From Brachynemurus nebulosus (taxonomy: Eukaryota; Arthropoda; Insecta; Neuroptera; Myrmeleontidae), in NCBI GenBank assembly GCA_035578155.1, contig JAPWDM010000003.1, positions 22,222,916-22,286,915 of the forward strand: a stretch of 64,000 bases of DNA, read 5' to 3'. Both the position numbers and the translations under genes were made by a program. Every line of letters starts with the position of its first letter. Position 1 is the first letter of the stretch. The notes under the pieces were generated by a model. That model searched no databases. It had not been told where the DNA came from and was given only the letters and a program-made list of their open reading frames with translations. Of this stretch, positions 60,034 through 64,000 are shown piece after piece.

Positions 60034-63000
60034 TATATATAATCTTACTTTAATTTTATTTATTGCGTTCAAGATTTCATTTTGAATTTGATTAATGTCA
60101 GACGAAATTTGATCTCTGTCCTTTTTAATTTGCGCCGCTACTGTTTCCATTTGCTTCACCTGAGCCTTGAGACTATTAATCTTTCTTATACCTTTATATC
60201 TAGGCATATGTCTTTTGCGTACTAAGTAACCACGTATCGATTTTTGTATTATAATCAATGCACTTCGACGATATAAAATTTTATTTTTCACTAAAATATT
60301 AGTATTGTCACTAAAATATTTGTATTATTGAACTAGAAAATTTTATAGCAAAAATACAAGAAAAACTTACATTTTATAACAGATAAGGCACAAAATTGTG
60401 ATTTTGTCCATCTTGATCGAACTAACCATTTCTTAACACGTTTTACAATAGCTTGTAAATTTTCTGGATCCGACTTCATAACAGTGTCAAATTCAGCAAA
60501 TTTTCCAGGTCGAAAGAATACTCTGGTTACACCAAATTTGAAATCTTTGTCGCTTAAATTTAAACTATGTAACATTGCTTCGCAGAAAGTTCTCGGTTCT
60601 AATTTCAAAAGCTCTTGTGGTAGATATTTCTTGTACATATTATACAAATCAGCAAATGGAGCACGAGATGGGTAACCATGCGCCATCAGTTCTAGAACTG
60701 TTGTCATTCCGGAACATTTTAATTGCGTTAAACATAAAGCCCCTTCAAACTGATGACTAACCATTTTATTATTTGGTTTGATACAACGAATAAAGTTTGT
60801 TCCCTAAAATTATAGCCGCAGTTTTTAATTTAGCCGCAGTATTTGACCATAGAGAAAAAAGATTTTACTTACTGTACTCATCAGTTTTTCCATAAGTTCA
60901 CTTAACTGTGTCTTGAATTTTGAACCGACACTTATAAATGTTAACTTTCCCACTTGAAGTGATGAATTTGTTGGTTTAAATAAATTTTTTAGCAACGGAT
61001 GCTCACTCTCTTGCACTAATCCTTCTAAAGATGCATGTAACGCATCATTATTTTTCTCAATAAATTGATTGGTTTGATAACACACGGCACCAGCAAAATG
61101 TCTGATTAAGAAACCTTCATCATCACGAATATTTCTATGCAATTTCAATCTTGATGTTCGTGGCAACGCTAGACGGAAATGCTTGGGCCAACGACCATGT
61201 ACTTCTACCGTAAAATGTGTATAGCTAGGTTTCGGTAATTTCGATTCTTCATCGAGAATACTGAATATTCCTGTACCTTTGGATTCAATGAGATCTATGC
61301 AGTCTTGATTGTCAGTATACTTAATTTCAGGTACATTTAAGCCTTCTTTTTTGTATAAATCTTGTTCATGTTTTAGGATTCGTTCATTAAAAAATTGTTG
61401 TAATTTTTCGTTGCAATAATTAATACAAAATTGTTCAAAACTATTGACAGTAAAAAATTCTACAAAGAAAAAAAATGTGAGTATGCTTAAGATCAAACGA
61501 TCGAAATAAAAACTTCTATGGCGATCTCCGGATCTCGTCACCAACTCGAAGTAACATAAATATATTCTATAGATAGGACTTTATTGAACGAGTAGCGATT
61601 ATGGATGGACGTGCAAAATCAATAACAAAAATGCGGAAACAATTATAGATCTCATAACATTTTCACGCAAAGTTACCCTCGCTATAGAAGTTTTTACTTC
61701 AAAAATAAGGATGTTGGGAAAGTTAGATTTTAACTAATACAAAAATGCTAGTCATTCAACTTACCAAAACCGGCAATATCTAAGACACCGATATAGTAAC
61801 TGGAAGCTTGAAAAGGAATACTTTTGTTGATGCATTGAACAATATGATCAAATAATTTACTATAAAGAGCTTTAGCAAGTGCATCTCTTGCATTATTAGC
61901 TTCGTAGACTTTTAAAGGCACCCTGTAAAAAATCCAAATATGTTATCGTAAATAATAGTCTTCTTTTTATGAAACCTACATAATCACAGTTCCTTTAACA
62001 CCTCCACGGCTACTTTGCATCACACGCGACACTAGAGCTTGTCGTAATTCCATAGGATCAATTCCTAGCAATTTGGCTGCAATTGTTAATGACTTTTCTG
62101 AACTAGTAGCAACTTTTGATCCACCTTTAGCATCCTCCGGATTTTCTTCAAATGATATATTTCCTAAATGTAATACTGCAGCGACCATCGAATAGACTTC
62201 AAAACGTTTTGCTTCATTTAAACCAATCACGGATAGTGCTTGATCCAATTGTGCGAAATCATCAACATCGTCAATCAGTGGATCTCGTAGACTGCCCATT
62301 GATACTTGGGATTTACTTTTTTGAGCTGCCGTTAGCTTTCGTTCTGATGTTTGTGTGGCGAAGTATTGCGTGCATCCATTTTTTAAGTACTGCAATAAAA
62401 GATTGAACGTAAAACTATTTTGAAATTTATTAGACTTAGAATATATACATGAAAATCATCTGGTTTAGTAATATGTAGTTTTGCACGTAAACTTTCTGGA
62501 GCTCCAGCACATAACATATAGAAAACGTGATAATTTCGTTCCTCAGCACTCTGAACACAAATACGTGATTTTTCTAAAAGATAATGCGATATATAACCAC
62601 CAACAACTTGATATTTTTCATTAAAATGAACTTCCATAAACTTTCCAAAACGTGAACTATTATTATTTCGTGTGGTTTTTGCATTACCAAATGCTTCCAA
62701 AATTGGATTTGCTAAAAGGAAATAAAAATTTTTTGTTATCATAAATTGCGCAAAGCTAATAGTGTACCGAAGATTACAAACCATCTAAAATTTTTTGTTC
62801 AATAGGACCAGCCGTTGAACCAAAAAGATCACAAAGATATTTTAAAATATATTTTGTGGACTCAGTTTTTCCAGCACCCGATTCGCCGGAAACAATTATT
62901 GATTGTGATTGTTTTAATACTTTCATATCACGAAACGATTTATCCGCTACAAAAAAAAATAATACTCTCAGCTTTTTAAAGTTATTAAGATAAAAATCAT

Positions 63001-63291
63001 TGATTTTTTTTTACCGATTGCAAAGACATGTGGAGGCATCTGTCCAATTGATTTTCCCTGATAGCTTTTAATTGTTTTTTGTGAATATAAATTAGGCAAT
63101 TCCATATACGGATTAACAGCGATTAAGATATTAGCAACATATGTCTAAAAAAATTGATTAAAAGTTAATTTAAAATTTTAAAAAGAAACATCACACCATG
63201 TATACATAAATACTTACATAAATTTTATCTTTATCATATCTCTTTCTAATATTATTTAGTAACGTGGCTTCATTTAGAAACATCATCTCAC
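56997..63291 (-). CDS. jar: Myosin VI heavy chain (jaguar-type), 14 exons, N-terminus off the window
   Basis: Unconventional myosin that walks to the actin minus end, acting in vesicle transport and membrane anchoring. Coding exons in reading order (minus strand): 63291-63218, 63144-63015, 62946-62782, 62711-62449, 62389-61980, 61922-61765, 61459-60873, 60803-60371, 60290-60049, 59938-59718, 59660-59430, 57734-57614, 57555-57219, 57148-56997. All introns are GT-AG, the phases agree throughout, and 1173 residues are visible with a TAA stop at 56999-56997. Landmarks: P-loop GESGAGKT (about residues 88-95 of the visible part), switch [10 protein letters not shown], switch II DIAGFE across exons 6/7, and a TEDS-site threonine 16 residues before DALAK. 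The [10 protein letters not shown] converter is followed by the class VI reverse-gear insert, an IQ-like [14 protein letters not shown], a long E/K/R helix, RRL just after the start of exon 13, and WWY at 57295-57303. The family is usually about 1250 residues, so the SH3-like N-terminus is missing; I do not find it in 63292-64000. Identification is firm. Confidence 0.97.
57778..58466. mobile_element. Non-autonomous piggyBac-type element (TTAA target) in a myosin VI intron
   Basis: A 689-bp segment is bounded by TTAA on both sides (57774-57777 and 58467-58470). Its ends are inverted: the left end reads GGAGAGATTCGCT and the right end, reverse-complemented, AGGGAGATTCGCC, followed on both sides by A-runs and ATCGA-type sequence. 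TTAA target duplication is the hallmark of piggyBac transposases. No transposase frame is present, so it would need one in trans. Confidence 0.65.
59059..59152. repeat. Imperfect hairpin in a myosin VI intron
   Basis: Two arms of about 37 nt (starting GGAAACAGTGTGG on the left and ending CCACATTGTTTCC on the right) pair with few mismatches around a loop containing TTTGTTTCAGC. It could be a small MITE, a recent inverted duplication or a short-RNA hairpin. I do not recognise a known microRNA in it. Confidence 0.35.
59974..60040. repeat. (TA)n microsatellite in a 110-bp myosin VI intron
   Basis: A TA tract, with one break, fills most of the intron between the exons at 60290-60049 and 59938-59718. 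It lies only a few bases from the 5' splice site at 60048. Confidence 0.9.
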
Positions 63292-64000
63292 CTAGATACC
63301 AAAGAAATCATTAGTTAATGAATCTATTTAATAGAATACTTCATTTAATTAAACTGCACCGGTCGTTTATTAACGTTTAAATTACAGTGTCTCACAACAT
63401 TATCCAAACTCTCCGTATGAACTGTCAGTTTTACACTGTTGAATTTTCTCTTTTTAAATTTCAGCAGAAATTCTTCTGATGTTATTAGCAAAACCATTTA
63501 AACTTATTGTTGGTAATAATCTTAAAAAAGTTTTGTATCGACTTAGTTACCTTCTTGGTTTAAGTGACACAAACGATTCAACAAGGAGGCTTACGCTTGC
63601 CAAACCCTCTACGAGCCTTGCACCCATTTTTAATTAATTCATTCTAAGAGTTCTGTTTCTATATTTATTACTAGTACTGGAAACAAAATGAATAAGTAAA
63701 GTCTTATAGAAAATATAAGGTAACAGGGACTCTACACTTAAATAGAACTAGTTTGATAACGAAAAAAATTTTAACATAATTGGTTTTTATATAAATTTAT
63801 TTTGTAGATACAAGTGCTCACATTGGCAACAAAAATTCAAATTGAAAATTCTGTTGAACTCTTAATTTGAATCCTAAGTTATACTCTCCTACGTAAACGA
63901 CTTCTTGAATAAAATTTTTTCCGCCTTTTTGTCCAATAGTTTTTTTTCCAATGTTAGATCCAGTAGTTTTTATCATAAACCCGAAATCGATTATTTGAAT
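63292..64000 (-). other. Presumed 5' intron of myosin VI; contains an unexplained open stretch
   Basis: No exon for the missing SH3-like N-terminal region is visible, so this is probably intron. At 63466-63636 there is an unbroken plus-strand frame of about 55 codons preceded by a pyrimidine tract and AG (tttcag, 63459-63464); the opposite strand is also open for 26 codons from an ATG. I do not recognise either product. Confidence 0.4.

Overview
The window is nuclear DNA from an AT-rich animal genome, almost certainly an arthropod and most likely an insect. The basis is a spliced myosin VI gene whose cargo tail resembles the insect form, very short GT-AG introns (57-90 bp), many small cut-and-paste elements, Helitrons and a truncated LINE. 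I cannot place the order. There is no sign of a bacterial, plasmid or viral replicon.

The only clear host gene is myosin VI (jaguar-type) on the minus strand at 56997-63291. Fourteen coding exons join in frame from the motor domain (P-loop, both switches), through the reverse-gear insert, IQ neck and charged helix, to the cargo-binding tail with RRL and WWY motifs. Only the N-terminal 60-75 residues lie beyond the right edge. The 3' UTR carries a long (TA)n tract, and the largest intron holds a TTAA-flanked, piggyBac-type insertion.

The other 56 kb looks gene-poor. Weak gene candidates are a mitochondrial-presequence-like open frame (9624-10004, minus), a small frame at 11676-11921 (minus) and a THAP-type first exon (41982-42051, plus).

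Region by region: 1-6.5 kb holds a hAT-type MITE with exact 8-bp target duplication and a pogo-like element; 6.7-7.8 kb holds a tRNA-like SINE candidate and a tandem pair of tRNA-Thr(AGU)-like cloverleaves; 10.4-10.6 kb holds a hairpin MITE; 14.9-15.6 kb is a roughly 103-bp tandem array in which nearly every unit has a heat-shock-element trimer; 15.6-16.1 kb is a 266-bp duplication; 16.4-18.2 kb is a 5'-truncated LINE; 20.6-21.95 kb is one TIR element nested in another; 23.7-25.1 kb is a near-complete Helitron; 25.7-27.3 kb has two diverged tandem families; 27.6-29.3 kb is a chain of five (TA)n tracts alternating with unrelated TIR elements; 29.56-30.16 kb is a deleted pogo-like transposon; 32-34.4 kb has MITE and Helitron pieces; 39.8-40.9 kb has a MITE and a Helitron; 42.6-43.1 kb is a full MITE beside (TA)n; 45.4-46.9 kb has a small MITE and an element with about 350-bp TIRs around a cysteine-rich (CXC-like) coding remnant and a perfect hairpin; 47.7-49.7 kb has two adjacent perfect palindromes centred on (TA)n; 50.4-53.7 kb has further MITE and Helitron pieces.

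The dominant theme is the relation of long TA microsatellites to TA-targeting inverted-repeat elements, ending in perfect (TA)n-centred palindromes. The most unusual single sequence is the heat-shock-element array.
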